Assembly (NCBI GenBank): GCA_907165275.2
Contig: OU015666.1
Span: forward strand, 5,796,001-5,860,000
DNA from: Zygaena filipendulae
Taxonomy: Eukaryota; Arthropoda; Insecta; Lepidoptera; Zygaenidae
Length of the DNA stretch: 64,000 nt
Direction: 5' to 3'
Made by a program: the position numbers and the translations under genes. Under the pieces are notes generated by a model. The model had not been told where the DNA came from. It ran no database searches and was given only the letters and a program-made list of their open reading frames with translations. Shown in pieces: positions 41,339 to 53,000 of this stretch; the stretch's first letter is position 1; every line of letters begins with the position of its first letter.

Positions 41339-44300
41339 ACCTTGTGTTTAATGTTTGTAATAATTGTGTACTTTATAGCAATTAAACAGTAGACTGAATA
41401 TGTGACGTTTCTATAAAGTTGACCTAGAAAGTACATGCTAGCTTAACATTTTTGAAAGGTGTATCTTATTGTAATAGTAATAAAGTTCAGTAGGTATTTG
41501 TCAAAAATGTTGTGCCCATTGTACCTAAGATATACATATTTAGGTGGATGACTATCTTTATCAATCCTGGTACAAGTTACTCTTTTAAAGTGCTTTAGAG
41601 TTGTGTATCTTCTACTCTTACTACAAAATACGATGATATCTTTTCTGTAACTTATTTGGTTTTGGATTTCGATTATTATACTATAAAGTATTTTTTTAAT
41701 GTCACGTACCTCATAAATATACTAATTATGATTTTAATTTATGAGTAAAAATAAATGGTCATGTTATTACATAACTAACACAGGCCTAAGGAATGTCAGT
41801 TAAATCCCCACCAAACATCTAAATGCACATTATGTTATTAATATTTGATACCCTTACTCCATTCCACTATTACCAATTATGACAGTATGTTATAATATGT
41901 TTGAAGCGTCCAGTGAAATGTTTTTAACCGACCGCGCACGTAAATGAGAGTAGTGTTGTGATGTGATATATTTTTTTTTTAACCAAAAACGCAATATCTC
42001 TATGAAAACGCCGTGTTTTCTACCATTCGTCATGGAGAAAACGTAATGTAAAGAAATAATAATACTATTTTATTTATCGGAATATATATAAATGGTATTA
42101 TGTGTGTATTTTATTATAAAAATAGTAGAAAAATAGCATAATATGTTACAAAAATTTAGGTTTGGATTTAAATCGTTAAAAATAATATTAAATAATTTTT
42201 AACGTTAAAATCGATGACAATCCAGTTTGGTTGCACTGTTTAAATTCAAACCTAAAACGGGAACAGTGCTGTATAGATTTCGATTATTCTATCTAATTTT
42301 ATTAAAGAAAACTTTATTGAATGAAATAGTATATTTGATGTTACAAAAGAAAAATTATATCTAGTTATATTATTATTTGTACAATTTATAGAATCTATAA
42401 TTCGTAATTTTCATTATTTTATTAATACGTTATGTATTTGAATGCCAGATATTACTATGGTATAGTTGTACTATTATTGTGATAAAGGAAAAAGCACAAC
42501 TAGCGAAGCCTAATCTGACGTTAAAGTTAGTTCTATATAGTTTTTCATATTATAGTTTATTCTTTTAAAACATCGATCCGTTCATATGAAGTTAGGGGTG
42601 CTAACTTAAGGTTATAATGTTTTTAATGATTTATTTGATCAGATTCTGTTACTATTTAAATGAAAATCGAAGACACTGATCTCTTTCAATTCCTCACGAA
42701 AAATTTCTGACACACTGAGTTTTTTTTTTATTTCTACCGCGATTTCATATCACTATTCAAAGACAAAAAGTTACTTTTTCATCTCAAAACTGGTACCTTC
42801 TAGTTAGATAATTATTTTAAATTCGTGATTTATTGTGTCATATATTTTAATGATAATAATTACGTGATACCGCACTCCATTTTATGTAAATGTTACATAA
42901 TATAACTATAATAAATTTACTGTATCAGTCGAACTCGCGAACGGAGACATAGATTTTGGTTCGATCTGTATTGAATTATTTTTTATTGTTGAGACTATCT
43001 ATTATCGAGTGCAATATGGTATTTTATATAAACGTTGAAACACACAGCCTACTTGTCGAAACGGAGACGCGACGCCAACGTGCCGCTAATATTATTATCC
43101 TTGTTACGACTGTGTGTTTCGACATTTATATCACCACTAGGAGACATGACATACTTTATAAATTAGTTAATATCTAATATAAAATCATTGTTTATTTGAA
43201 GGCGATGCGATGGTAGTTAATGTCGCAGGCGTTCGTTTTCACTTTTTGTTGATCCGATGGTATTTTTTTTCAATACTCGTACAAGGATCGTACATCGTAA
43301 TAACATAATTATACCTAATACAATACAATAAATAATTAACAACTTTGTAGATTAGGTACATTAAAAAAGTCTCTAAGAATTAAAATAATACCAAAATTTT
43401 GCCTGCGATGTTATCAATTTCAAACCGTATTGTATGTTGTTTTATTTGAAGAGACTTGTCTCAAACGTGGTCTCAAACTATAATAATATGGTTACATCAA
43501 AGAGTTCCGAATTTAATTGTACTAAAAGTAACAAAAGTGTCGAGTACCACATTGCATTTGAAGAGAAAGGTAAGTCTCAGTGTACCTACTGCCTAGGCAC
43601 ACTGAGACTAGTGTGTACTAGAATCTGTTGTTTTATTTTATGACATGCATTTTGGAAATTTAGCGTTAAATAGGGAATAGGATATAAAATCAATTTTCAT
43701 TGTTCTTGCGAGCAACGAGACACCAAAATAGTGTGATCGGATATTTCTACGAGCCCTATAAAATACGTTTTTATGTATAGAAACTAATGACGAATTTGTA
43801 TGACACTAGACATTATAGTTAAATGTTTCCTTCTCAAATATGCACAAACTTAAGATTTTGATGTGAAACATTACGGAAGGTTTATTTTATTTGAACCAAA
43901 TGTACATAATAAGTGTGATAGAGATGGAACGGTCTCATTCAAAATAAAATTGTTGTAAGCAATTCATGGGTTTGATTTTTAACCGACTTCCAAAAAGGAG
44001 GAGGTTCTATGTTCGATTGTATGTATGTTTTTTTTTTAATCAAGAATTTATCCTCGGGCACCGCAGATTCTACTCATACCTTGTGACATGGGTTAAATGC
44101 ACAATCATTGGGTGATGCCTAGGTATCTAACGTTAAAATAATTCCTATTTTGTCACCAGTGACGATGACAACTTACCCCTTGGCCACAGTCTCTATCAGC
44201 TATCAGCGGCGCGAGCTGTGGCCTACTTCTTATGTTGTCTACCATTTGTTTTTGCCGCTGCCGCCGCCGCCACCGCCACCGCCGAGACTGTGGCGTCGCC

Positions 44301-44353
44301 CTTACAATGGCGGCTTTTACTGATCTGCCCTATCTATCTTCTACATATGTGTA

Positions 44354-44544
44354 TCCTACTAATATTATTAATGTGAAAGTGTGGATGTTTGTTACTCAAA
44401 CATGCAAAAACGGCTGAACGGATTTGGATGAAATTTGGCATGCACGTTTTCAGGGGTACAGAGAAGGACATAGGGTACTTTTTATCCCGGAATTCCCGCG
44501 GGATCTCTGAAATTACCGGGGGTGAAACCGCGGGGCACAGCTAG
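44354..44544 (+). mobile_element. Lep1-type non-autonomous Helitron, complete (191 bp)
   Basis: 5' TCCTACTAATATTATTAATG, internal CGGCTGAACGGATTTGGATG, and 3' GGGTGAAACCGCGGGGCACA followed by GCTAG. A precedes and T follows. It is close to identical to the copy at 1355, including length. Confidence 0.88.
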
Positions 44545-44763
44545 TAATTATACAAAAGCAGAAACTGACTGACTGATCGATCCACGCACAGCTGAAACCG
44601 CTGGGTGACTAGAACCATGAAACTTTGCACAAATATGCCTTAAGTGACGTAGGTGTGCACTAAGAAATGATTTTTGAAAATTCAATCCTTAAGGGGGTGA
44701 AAAGGGGTTGCAAAGTTTGTATGGAACAATTTCGCTGGAACTCCAAAATGGGCATGTTGACTA

Positions 44764-44995
44764 ATTTTTTTTAGCCCGTTTTGTAGATTAATAAAAAATA
44801 TTGGACACGTATTTTTTCTTTTTTTAGGTAATCAAAAAATAACGGCGATACATTGAATTGAAATTTCGCGTGACGTCACTATTCGGACAGTTTGTATGGC
44901 GGTTTTAGCGGTTAGTGATGTCACGACCCCCTCATCCTAAACTTTATTGCGTTTTATCTCTATATATTTTAACTTTGTTTTTTTATTTTCTAATT
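44764..44995. mobile_element. MITE, TTAGTCCGTC family, copy 2
   Basis: TAGATTAATAAAAAATATTG, GACACGTATTTTTTCTTTTT and AATTTCGCGTGACGTCACTA are nearly identical to the copy at 35374. The right inverted end is degraded. Confidence 0.7.
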
Positions 44996-44999
44996 TTGA

Positions 45000-45090
45000 T
45001 TTTTAAAAGTACCTAGTCCACATCCCCATTATCGCGGTTGAAATCACAAATTAATCAACTAGACTTGTTGAAACCGCGTGGGACAGCTAG
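45000..45090 (+). mobile_element. Lep1-like Helitron 3' fragment
   Basis: It ends GTTGAAACCGCGTGGGACAG followed by CTAG (45087-45090) and T. Upstream it has only weak resemblance to full copies. Confidence 0.5.
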
Positions 45091-46001
45091 TAGGTAGATA
45101 GTAATTTCTTAATTTTAAAGAACGATGGACTTTTGATTGGAGGGTTTTGTGACTACGTGACATGACGATTGGTTTCTTATAGTTCTTCATGCATAGCTAG
45201 ATGGCTAATTAGAGGACTTTTTTTAAAGAATAGGGCAAAACTAAATGTGAGTTGCGTCAGAGTCGTCGGGACACTTGCGTTATAATTCGCAGGATCGATC
45301 GGTTGTTGAGGCGATCCTTGGCCGGGGAAGGTCTACGTATGTCCAACAGTGGACGCTTTTGCCTTTCGAATGATTTATGATGTTATGCAAAGAGAATATA
45401 ATCGAACTTGATAGGTACAGAACATGTACAGAATAACTTTGTACTTGGTTCAACCTTCACAGTCAGAATCATTTGGATAGGTACTTAGTTTAAAAAACGA
45501 AAGGCTGGAAAAGAATGCACTTTTTCTTTTAAATTTATTTTGGATCGGCTAACTGTCGTCACATTTACATGCGAACTAGAATAGCAACAGCATACATTTA
45601 AAAATGCGTTTTTTCGTTGAATTTGTTGCGTTAAGTTGCGTTTTAGTTGAAACATTGAGCAGACCTTCACGCTTGGAGCAACCGAACAGCAGGTACCAAT
45701 AGTATAACATGCCAAATAAAATAATTATTCAAAGACATTCTATATAATTGTTATTTTTCAAGTTAGCGGTAAATTCAAGCAAATGTGGTGGAGTTCTATG
45801 TATTAGAATTGGGTACTATGGATCAATGATATATTTTAATACTTTTAATATCATTGGTATAGAATATAGATAGCTTAGAGATAGATTGAATCAACCCGGT
45901 TTAAACCCAAGTACCGGGATTAAATAGGGTTGATTTCCCATCTATTAGTGTGCGTGTGTAGGTAGGTACCTACTTACGTTATATTCCTGTGCTGATTCCA
46001 G

Positions 46002-46083
46002 CGAGGAGGTTGAATATGGAGGGTACGATGCGCCAGATTCTGATCACTCCCTCGGAAGTGAAGATGATATTCGCCTTGACCAG
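46002..46083 (+). CDS. Acidic-protein gene, internal exon
   Basis: The acceptor is GCTGATTCCAG|CGAGGA and the donor GACCAG|GTAGAT. It encodes EEVEYGGYDAPDSDHSLG then SEDDIRLDQ. The first base completes a codon begun in an unseen upstream exon, so the gene is 5' incomplete here. Confidence 0.72.
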
Positions 46084-48390
46084 GTAGATACCCAATTTTT
46101 TTTTTCTAAATCTTAATGAGTTGTAAATGCGTAGACACTTTGGTAAATGTTGTCATTGATATTCCTCAGGAATCAAAAGCTGATCAAGACATTGGAGCAG
46201 CCAGAGGTCGTCGTGTGCTAGATTATAATGGAAATACATATTTGCAACGTAATCCCGGCGACTTCCCGGCTCGGACGAGCTCTCTGGATAATGTCAGTTA
46301 AATAGATACCTACCTACTTATAGTTGTACAATTTTTTAAATTAATATAATGATGTCTCAATTAGGTAGGTACCTAATTTTCATATTTAGTTTTCAGATTT
46401 AAAATCTGTCACTATTAAAGACTCGCGTGATGATACCATAGAGGATCCCGTAATCTCGGATAAAGATTACCAAGCACTTCTGAAACGTAACCTTGCCAAC
46501 AGAAATTTTGGGAATCGTGATGATGATCAACTGGAGCAAGTGCAACACTTGACTAACAGGGATAACAATAATAATTACAAATCGAGTCGTATTCGGGGTG
46601 ATACAAGGGAAAACATGCTACGTAAGCGAACCATTGGAACTCCATCCAACGCGGCTGACTTGCTGTTCGAAAGCACTGGAAACAACCGTGACAAACCTAA
46701 TGAACCTGATAAAAGTGAATACAACAACGAAGCGGTCGACTCCAGTGAACAATCTCGATATTTTAAAAAGTACTATAATACTATGCAGGCGGAAAACCGA
46801 AGGGTACTTGATGACAGAAATTATGAAAATCTTAATGTAAACAATATAAATCGCGATAGACGTCAAGTTCAAATTGATCAAAAGGACACTGTCAATTTGT
46901 CGAGTACTTCTAGTAATAAAGAAGATATAAACGAAGATGAAGAAACAGCTATAAAGAGACACATAAAAAAATTATCTAGTAATGAGCTGGAAGAACTTAT
47001 GGAAACACTTTCGGATGACAAAAAGACATTGCTAAAAAAGATAATGGATAATGAAGAAGAGAACAGCTACGAAAGCATAAATAAAAGAGAAATAACCAAA
47101 AAGGCTGGTGCAGTTGAAGAAAATAACGATGAAAATGGTCAATCCGATTTAAGCAAAGTTCAGGGTGGTAGTTCTGATGTAAATTTAAATTCGCAAATAG
47201 CTCAAAATCCCGATACTACTGAAACGACAAAACAGTCGGAAAGTCAAACAGAAAATAACGAAAACCTAACATCCACAAAAAATAACAATACACCTGAAAA
47301 CTCCGAAAAGGCAGAGTTAGCTAACCAGGGTGATCAAAAAAATCAATTAAAGTCTGATAGTGGCTCAGATTCTTTTGCAATGAACACCGATAACGTTGGT
47401 CTTGACTTTCCAGCCTCTGATATATTTAAAACTGAAAATAAACGAGAAACCAACGGAGAAGAATTTAAAAAAAATGGTTCGTCTCTGGATGACTCAAAAT
47501 CCTCGGATGCATCAAATGATCCAGGATATGTTCTCTCTCCAGATGAAGATCTGTCCCAATTGTTTGATGAAGAATATCAATTGCACTCTGACAATAAAAA
47601 CAAGCGACAAACAAATATCGAAGAACAATCCGTAATATCAGATTCTATAAAATCTTTGGAGGAGTCTTTCCCGAATTCTAACTCGTACGACGATTCTGAT
47701 CCGTATGCTGGATCAGATATGGCTCCATTAATTAGAGTGAAGAGAAAAAATGCGAACATTAAAAAAAGAGCTGCTGGTGTCGACACCAAAGTTGCATTTT
47801 GTCCTTTTAGGGCGGAAAATGATGATGAAGACAACGACGAGGGAAACGAATTCGATGATGATGGTTTTTATGATCGCACATCTAATTACGCAAAAAACAA
47901 TGTAAACAACAAACCACTTGATGATGATCTAAAAGCAAACGATCTTAATTTTCCTTCTCGTCGCTCGAAGAGTAATATCATAAACCCACAGATGAATGAT
48001 GATACAATGACTCGTTCCAAATATTCCTTGAATGGTAATAGTCATCAGAATTTAGCGAATATTGGATCAGATACAGATAGTATTCTTTCTGGTGTTGAAG
48101 GAGTTGATGAAAATCTAATGTTAAATGGTGGTTCACGAAACAGGCGCACTTTAGAATACGATAATGCCAAAGGACATTCAGAAGATATGGCAACGCAAAC
48201 ACAGGATGATTCTGTAAAGTACAACGCTATAAAAACCTCCGAAAATTATGGCAATGCGCCGAATTACCAAGAGAATGATGCGTTTGGCCCTTTGCCGAAA
48301 AATTACGAAGGAGAACTGGGAAGATATAAAAGAATAAGACGCGTGAAGCAACCGGCTACTTCAGAGGATATAGCTGCTACAAATACATAA
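46002..48390 (+). CDS. Unrecognised acidic, Asn-rich disordered protein (5' incomplete)
   Basis: Three 3' exons in consistent phase: 46002-46083 (starts phase 2), 46170-46292 and 46390-48390, together 735 residues plus stop. I do not recognise the family. The protein is strongly polar and acidic (Asp/Glu/Asn/Ser), with one Cys (in VAFCPF). It carries a helical segment ELEELMETLSDDKKTLLKK and many dibasic or tribasic sites: NRDRR, NIKKR, NKNKR, RVKRK, RNRR and GRYKRIRRVK near the C-terminus. That pattern suits a secreted, furin/PC-processed precursor or a disordered matrix or nuclear protein; the choice is open because the first exon, which would hold any signal peptide, was not found. It is convergent with the giant repeat-protein gene. 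Confidence 0.75.
46170..46292 (+). CDS. Acidic-protein gene, second visible exon
   Basis: The acceptor is ATTCCTCAG|GAATCA and the donor GATAAT|GTCAGT, phase 0/0 (41 codons). It encodes ESKADQDIGAARGRRVLDYN and further residues to FPARTSSLDN, including one RGRR site. Confidence 0.75.
46390..48390 (+). CDS. Acidic-protein gene, large terminal exon
   Basis: The acceptor is CATATTTAG|TTTTCA, the only nearby one keeping phase 0 with the previous exon (the AG 6 nt downstream gives the wrong phase). 666 codons and stop TAA. It starts FSDLKSVTIKDSRDDTIEDP and ends KQPATSEDIAATNT. It holds most of the acidic disordered sequence and the basic cleavage-like sites. Candidate poly(A) signals follow at 48568 and 48837. 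Confidence 0.85.
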   Translation, partial: FSDLKSVTIKDSRDDTIEDPVISDKDYQALLKRNLANRNFGNRDDDQLEQVQHLTNRDNNNNYKSSRIRGDTRENMLRKRTIGTPSNAADLLFESTGNNRDKPNEPDKSEYNNEAVDSSEQSRYFKKYYNTMQAENRRVLDDRNYENLNVNNINRDRRQVQIDQKDTVNLSSTSSNKEDINEDEETAIKRHIKKLSSNELEELMETLSDDKKTLLKKIMDNEEENSYESINKREITKKAGAVEENNDENGQSDLSKVQGGSSDVNLNSQIAQNPDTTETTKQSESQTENNENLTSTKNNNTPENSEKAELANQGDQKNQLKSDSGSDSFAMNTDNVGLDFPASDIFKTENKRETNGEEFKKNGSSLDDSKSSDASNDPGYVLSPDEDLSQLFDEEYQLHSDNKNKRQTNIEEQSVISDSIKSLEESFPNSNSYDDSDPYAGSDMAPLIRVKRKNANIKKRAAGVDTKVAFCPFRAENDDEDNDEGNEFDDDGFYDRTSNYAKNNVNNKPLDDDLKANDLNFPSRRSKSNIINPQMNDDTMTRSKYSLNGNSHQNLANIGSDTDSILSGVEGVDENLMLNGGSRNRRTLEYDNAKGHSEDMATQTQDDSVKYNAIKTSENYGNAPNYQENDAFGPLPKNYEGELGRYKRIRRVKQPATSEDIAATNT

Positions 48391-48547
48391 ATCTGTAATT
48401 TTACATATTAAGCTAGAACGACTCAGACGCGACTTAAGTACAGTTGTCTTAAATAGGTATTTATTATTATAGTAATTATTATAAATACTTCTATGTTGGC
48501 ATTGAACATGCATCACCTGATCATAAGCGAACCACTAGTGCGTTGAG

Positions 48548-48607
48548 GATGCATCATGCTCAGACGAAATAAAAAGTTTTTATTTCGTCTGAGGCATCAT
48601 GGTGCAT
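48548..48607 (+). terminator. Hairpin containing a poly(A) signal-like AATAAA
   Basis: The arms CAGACGAAATAAAAA / TTTTTATTTCGTCTG form a strong stem, extended imperfectly by ATGCATCATG-type flanks. AATAAA (48568-48573) lies in the stem and reads on both strands as AATAAA/TTTATT. It is about 180 bp after the acidic-protein stop. It could also be a small inverted-repeat insertion. Confidence 0.5.
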
Positions 48608-48836
48608 ATAACTCGCGATCGGCACTTGCGACCAGAGTCGTGTCTGATATCTGATCTATCAGTGTCTAGCTTTACTAATCTGTTTACAATATGAAATAAT
48701 TATATTAAGCGTTTTTTAAATTCTTTTATTTATTCCCTATAACTAATTAGATTTTTAGTTACCTACCTACTAGTTAATTTACATCATTTTAGATTTGTTT
48801 ATAAGTTTCAATTTTATTTGGTTACTATGTTTACTG

Positions 48837-48842
48837 AATAAA
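48837..48842 (+). terminator. Candidate poly(A) signal AATAAA
   Basis: ACTGAATAAAATTTT, followed by a T/GT-rich stretch (TTTTTTTGCTTTTTGTTG) typical of a downstream element. The better of two candidates for the acidic-protein gene. Confidence 0.5.
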
Positions 48843-48939
48843 ATTTTATCCATTTTTTTGCTTTTTGTTGCTTATGAACTATAAAAAACGTAAATATTTG
48901 TATGCCACTTTCTTTAAATAGCTAGGTAGGTACCTAATC

Positions 48940-49164
48940 TTGAGCCGCCGCACTTTTAATGATTACTTAGTTAAGTATAGATTTTTAAAACAAAACTGGC
49001 GCAATCAGACAAGTTTCATAAATTAATGTTAATTGGTATTTAACTAATTAAGTTACATCTCATTAAATGCCAATTAACATTAATTTACTGAACGTCTCTG
49101 ATTGCGGCAGTTTTTTAAAATCTATACTTAACTAAGTAATCATTAAAGTGAGTGCGGCGGATGT
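48940..49164. mobile_element. Foldback MITE, copy 2
   Basis: The ends GCCGCCGCACTTTTAATGAT and ATCATTAAAGTGAGTGCGGC are inverted. Internal CAAAACTGGCGCAATCAGA and TCTGATTGCGGCAGTTTT match copy 1. It lies between the two convergent genes. Confidence 0.8.
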
Positions 49165-49961
49165 TTAAGATATAAAACTATTTATAAAACATCGTCAAAC
49201 GTTTGCATTTACCCTATTCTCATATCGATTTCATCCAACAATCTTATCCATAACAATCCCCCTGTTGTCAATAACTATCCCCGGCGGTTTCACCCGCGTG
49301 AGTTTTGGGACCAGGAACCTTTGCGGACGCAGGCAGAACAACCCGCCAAAGTTTCATCACAATCGGACCAATGGTTTCATAACGCATCGAGGACAGACAT
49401 GCAAACATTAATTTTTATTTATAAAGAGGATGGTGCGAGTTTCACTTTGGTGTGCCTTTAATAGGGTCTATGGAGTATCTGCGCTTTGTTAAGCCAGAAC
49501 TTGGATTGACAGGACCCCTCAGAAGAATAACAGGACTCCTAATTTCCGATGACATTTTGAAGTTTTTAGTGAAAAATTTACTAAAATCAATTTAGTAAAT
49601 ATTTCACGTTAATTGAGTTTAATTTTTCCGTCCATAACCACCTCAATAACCACGCGTTGAAAATGAGTTTACCTAGTAGTTTTTGATCTCTTTGCATGGG
49701 ATCAAAATGAAAACGCATTGTCATAGTAATGTTTTATTACATGGCAAATTTAAAAAAGTAGGTACACTTAAATAAAATGTTAAAAATACCTATAGTAATG
49801 TTACAAGAATGTAGGTAACGTAAAAAAAGAATATTTTAACTAAAAGGCACGTTTATTAATAGCCTAGCGAGCGGTGTTAGATTGCATTTTATAAATATTG
49901 TTTCCAGTAGCTTCCTATACTGAGCTTTAGGAAAATAAAGGGAATGGGTGTATAATAATAT
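49165..49961. other. Intergenic DNA between convergent genes
   Basis: Contains a Helitron-like fragment at about 49270-49420 (CCCCGGCGGTTTCACCCGCG, CACAATCGGACCAATGGTTT) and otherwise nothing recognised. Confidence 0.6.
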
Positions 49962-49967
49962 TTTATT
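49962..49967 (-). terminator. Candidate poly(A) signal of the DNLKPEG-repeat gene
   Basis: AATAAA on the - strand, about 57 nt after the stop codon, in an AT-rich 3' flank. Further AATAAA-like sites lie at about 49850 and 49730. Confidence 0.5.
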
Positions 49968-50023
49968 ATGAGAATTGTAAATTAAATACCTATCAAAAGT
50001 AAAATCAGTAATTCAGATTAATC

Positions 50024-53000
50024 TTACTGTCTAGGCTTAGATGCATAGAACTTGTGTTCGCGAGAGTCGCGTGTGTGTTTAAAGGGAGTCTGCTTAGACT
50101 CTAGTAAAGTGGCAGGGCAAGTTCCATGCACGTGAGAAACGAATTCGCGCTTGTAACTTGTGCTTCCATCGCCAAGCACGAAATTCGACGCGTTCCCGTG
50201 TCTCACAACGCGCTGTACACGTTCCACGTGCTCCGATCGTTCTGCTTTCTGCGACTGCTCTGAGCGTGATGAGAAATTACCATAAGAACGTGCCTCTGAA
50301 TGCCCGTATATCTCGCCACCCACATGTAGATTGTCTCTTGCCACTGATCGGGGCTGTCGCTCAATAACTAACGTCGATTGACCATCCCTTCTTTGAGCGC
50401 GTCGAGAATCGGAACTATCCGTGTGTTGAGAAATAACAGCCATGTTATCACGACCTGATCGATGCATGGAACTAATGCTCTTTCTGTCGGCGTTCTGTGA
50501 AGAATTAGTGATGTATTCACTGCGAGAAGATAAGTTATCGATGCTCTTACGCTGCGCAGCTGCCGTTGAGCTGATGGAGTGTTGAGCTTCAGTAGTTGAT
50601 GAAACGCCTTTTCTATGGAGAACAACGTTACTAGCGCTAGCATCAGACACCAAATCTGACGTACGCTTGTGGTGACCGCTGCGGTTGACATTATCTACGG
50701 TCGATGTGACTATATTCCCGTTACCATGCATGGCTCTCTGAAACTCAACGCTCGTCTTCGCAACATTATCACTTATTTGATTTCGGTTAATACTCTGAGT
50801 TATTTGAGATGTACTAGAAACATTCTGTTTGACATGACTCTCGTTTGAAACGTTAGACGAAAATATTACATTCGAAGCATTAGATCTCATTTTATTTTGA
50901 CGTTGTTGTGAATTCAAATCTTGATTTACATTTGAAGTAGTTTGAGAATGTACGGAAGATTGAGAAGACGTTTTAGACGTGTCCCCACCATGCTGTGTCC
51001 TGCGACTAGTGTGATCGTCTAAAATTCTGTTGTTATTGGTAACATTCAAGTCTTTTATATCGTCTCTTGGGATGTTTGTCTCAACGTTTCTCACAACATT
51101 AACCAATTTCCCCCCAATAAGTTTCTTCTCCGTTATTTGTTTCATTATTTTTGTTGATGTAGTTGAAGATAGATTTCTCATATGTTTAGATTCTATTTTA
51201 TTTAAAACATTTTTATCTGCCACATTTTTATTGATTCGATCAGTTACGCTTAGAGAAGTAGAACCATCAATATGTTGATGTTGCCCGCCACGCTTATCGG
51301 TGCCTTGGTAAATACTCGTAACTTTTGTGACATTATTTCCGTCAACTATACTACGTGTGGTATTTTGTTCAACACTGCTTTCTGTTTTATTTATCACATT
51401 TCTGTCAACAGTTCTCGTTCGATCAGTTAGACTTTGAGTAACTGAACCACCAATATGTGTTTGATGTCCACCTCGTTTATCAGTGTCTTGGTAGATTTGG
51501 GTATTTTTTGTAACGTCAGTTCCGTCTACGCCACTACGAGAGCTACTTTGATCAAGACTATTTTGCGATCCTGTACGACTTATATCTTGTGATGAGAAGG
51601 CAGTCATGTGTTTGATATGAGCATATTGGGGATGAGTTCTGTCTGAAACATCTGGCAATGGCTCTCGTTCGTAACTAAGAGGACCACTTCGATCATGTGT
51701 ATTCTGAGAAGTAATCGTCGAATGCTTAACATGTGTCCCTGATTGTACATGTTTGGAAGTATGCTGAGTGGAAGTATGAGAGCTGGCTTGATTGACATGG
51801 GTTTCTGTACGACTTGTTCGAGTTGCACCATGATGTACTTCATCATCTTTTCTGGATATATCATCGCTGTACTGTTTAAAAGTAGTATTACGTATTGTTG
51901 CATCAGTATCACGGCTATCTAATGTTGATAGTTTATTGTAACCACGATGATCCGTTGTGTAACGTATTGTTGAATCTGTACCTTGCTGTAACTTATTATC
52001 ACGTATGACATTAGTATCATGATGATCTGTGATATCAGTTGTGCCATGCCTTATTATATTCGTACCGTGGCATACAACATTGTCACGTGTAATAGTAGTA
52101 TCGCGATTATCTTTAATGTTAGATTTTATATCTGTACCGTGGTGAACTCTAATGACATCGGCCCCATGACGCTCCACATTGTCATTTTTGCTGGTATCCC
52201 AACCACGGCGTACAGTTCTATCCGTTCTAGAATCGACTACTTTTGATTGATTGTAATCCTCATGCTCAATCACTGTCTTTGAATCTGAAGTCTTTTTAAT
52301 TGTTTCTTGTGATTGAAATTTAGAAGTATCTTGTCTTTTTATCTCTCTGTCAGAATAAGTGTACTTAGGTCCTAGTTTATCTGTAGGACGATTAAATTGA
52401 CCTTCTGGCTTTAAATTGTCCTTTGGCCGAATTTGGGTTGGACGTTCTGCTGGTGCCCACTTAGTTGGAGCGTGTGATTCCATCTCACCTTCTGGTCGTA
52501 AATTGTCTTTTGGCCTAACAGGACTAGGTCGATCTCCATTCTGCCATGTAGACTTATGAGGACGATCAAAGTCGCCTTCCGGCTTTAAATTATCTTTTGG
52601 TCGAACTTGGCTTGGTGTTTCTCCAGGTTGCCATTGAACTTTCGGTTTATCTTGAAATTCTCCATCCGGATGTAAATTATCCTTTGGTATTATCTGACCT
52701 GGCCTGTCACTTGCAACCCATTGTGGTCTTGATGGTCTGTCAAATTCTCCTTCTGGTCTTAAGTTATCTTTAGGTCGGACTTGATCTGGGGTTTCGCCTG
52801 GTTGCCAATGTGTTTTAGGCCTATCTTCGAATTTTCCCTCAGGGTGAAGATTGTCTTGAGGTTTGACCAACTCAGGCCTATCAGGAATAGCCCATTTTTG
52901 CCTTTCAGGTCGCTTTTGGCCATCTTCTGGTTGGAGATTGCCTGTTTCCGTAGTTGGAGAACCCTTTTGCCCATTGACTGGTTCCAAAGATGGTCTTGTC

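Larger units (their letters stand above)
37781..46001. other. Intergenic region between CRTC and the acidic-protein gene
   Basis: AT-rich DNA holding a TTTAATTTATTT-type low-complexity tract (about 38866-39050), foldback MITE copies (38640, 41094), Helitrons, MITE copy 2, a (CCG)n run near 44256, a block at 44571-44740 of dispersed-repeat character, and at about 45280-45360 a LINE-3'-end-like GTATGTCCAACAGTGGACG. The distal CRTC 3' UTR and the missing first exon of the next gene may lie here. I could not place either. Confidence 0.6.

Noticed and set aside
46393..46395. Acceptor TTTTCAG|ATTTAA for the large acidic exon
   Set aside because: It looks stronger, but starting the exon there would put the 666-codon frame out of phase with the preceding exon; the upstream TATTTAG|TTTT keeps phase 0.
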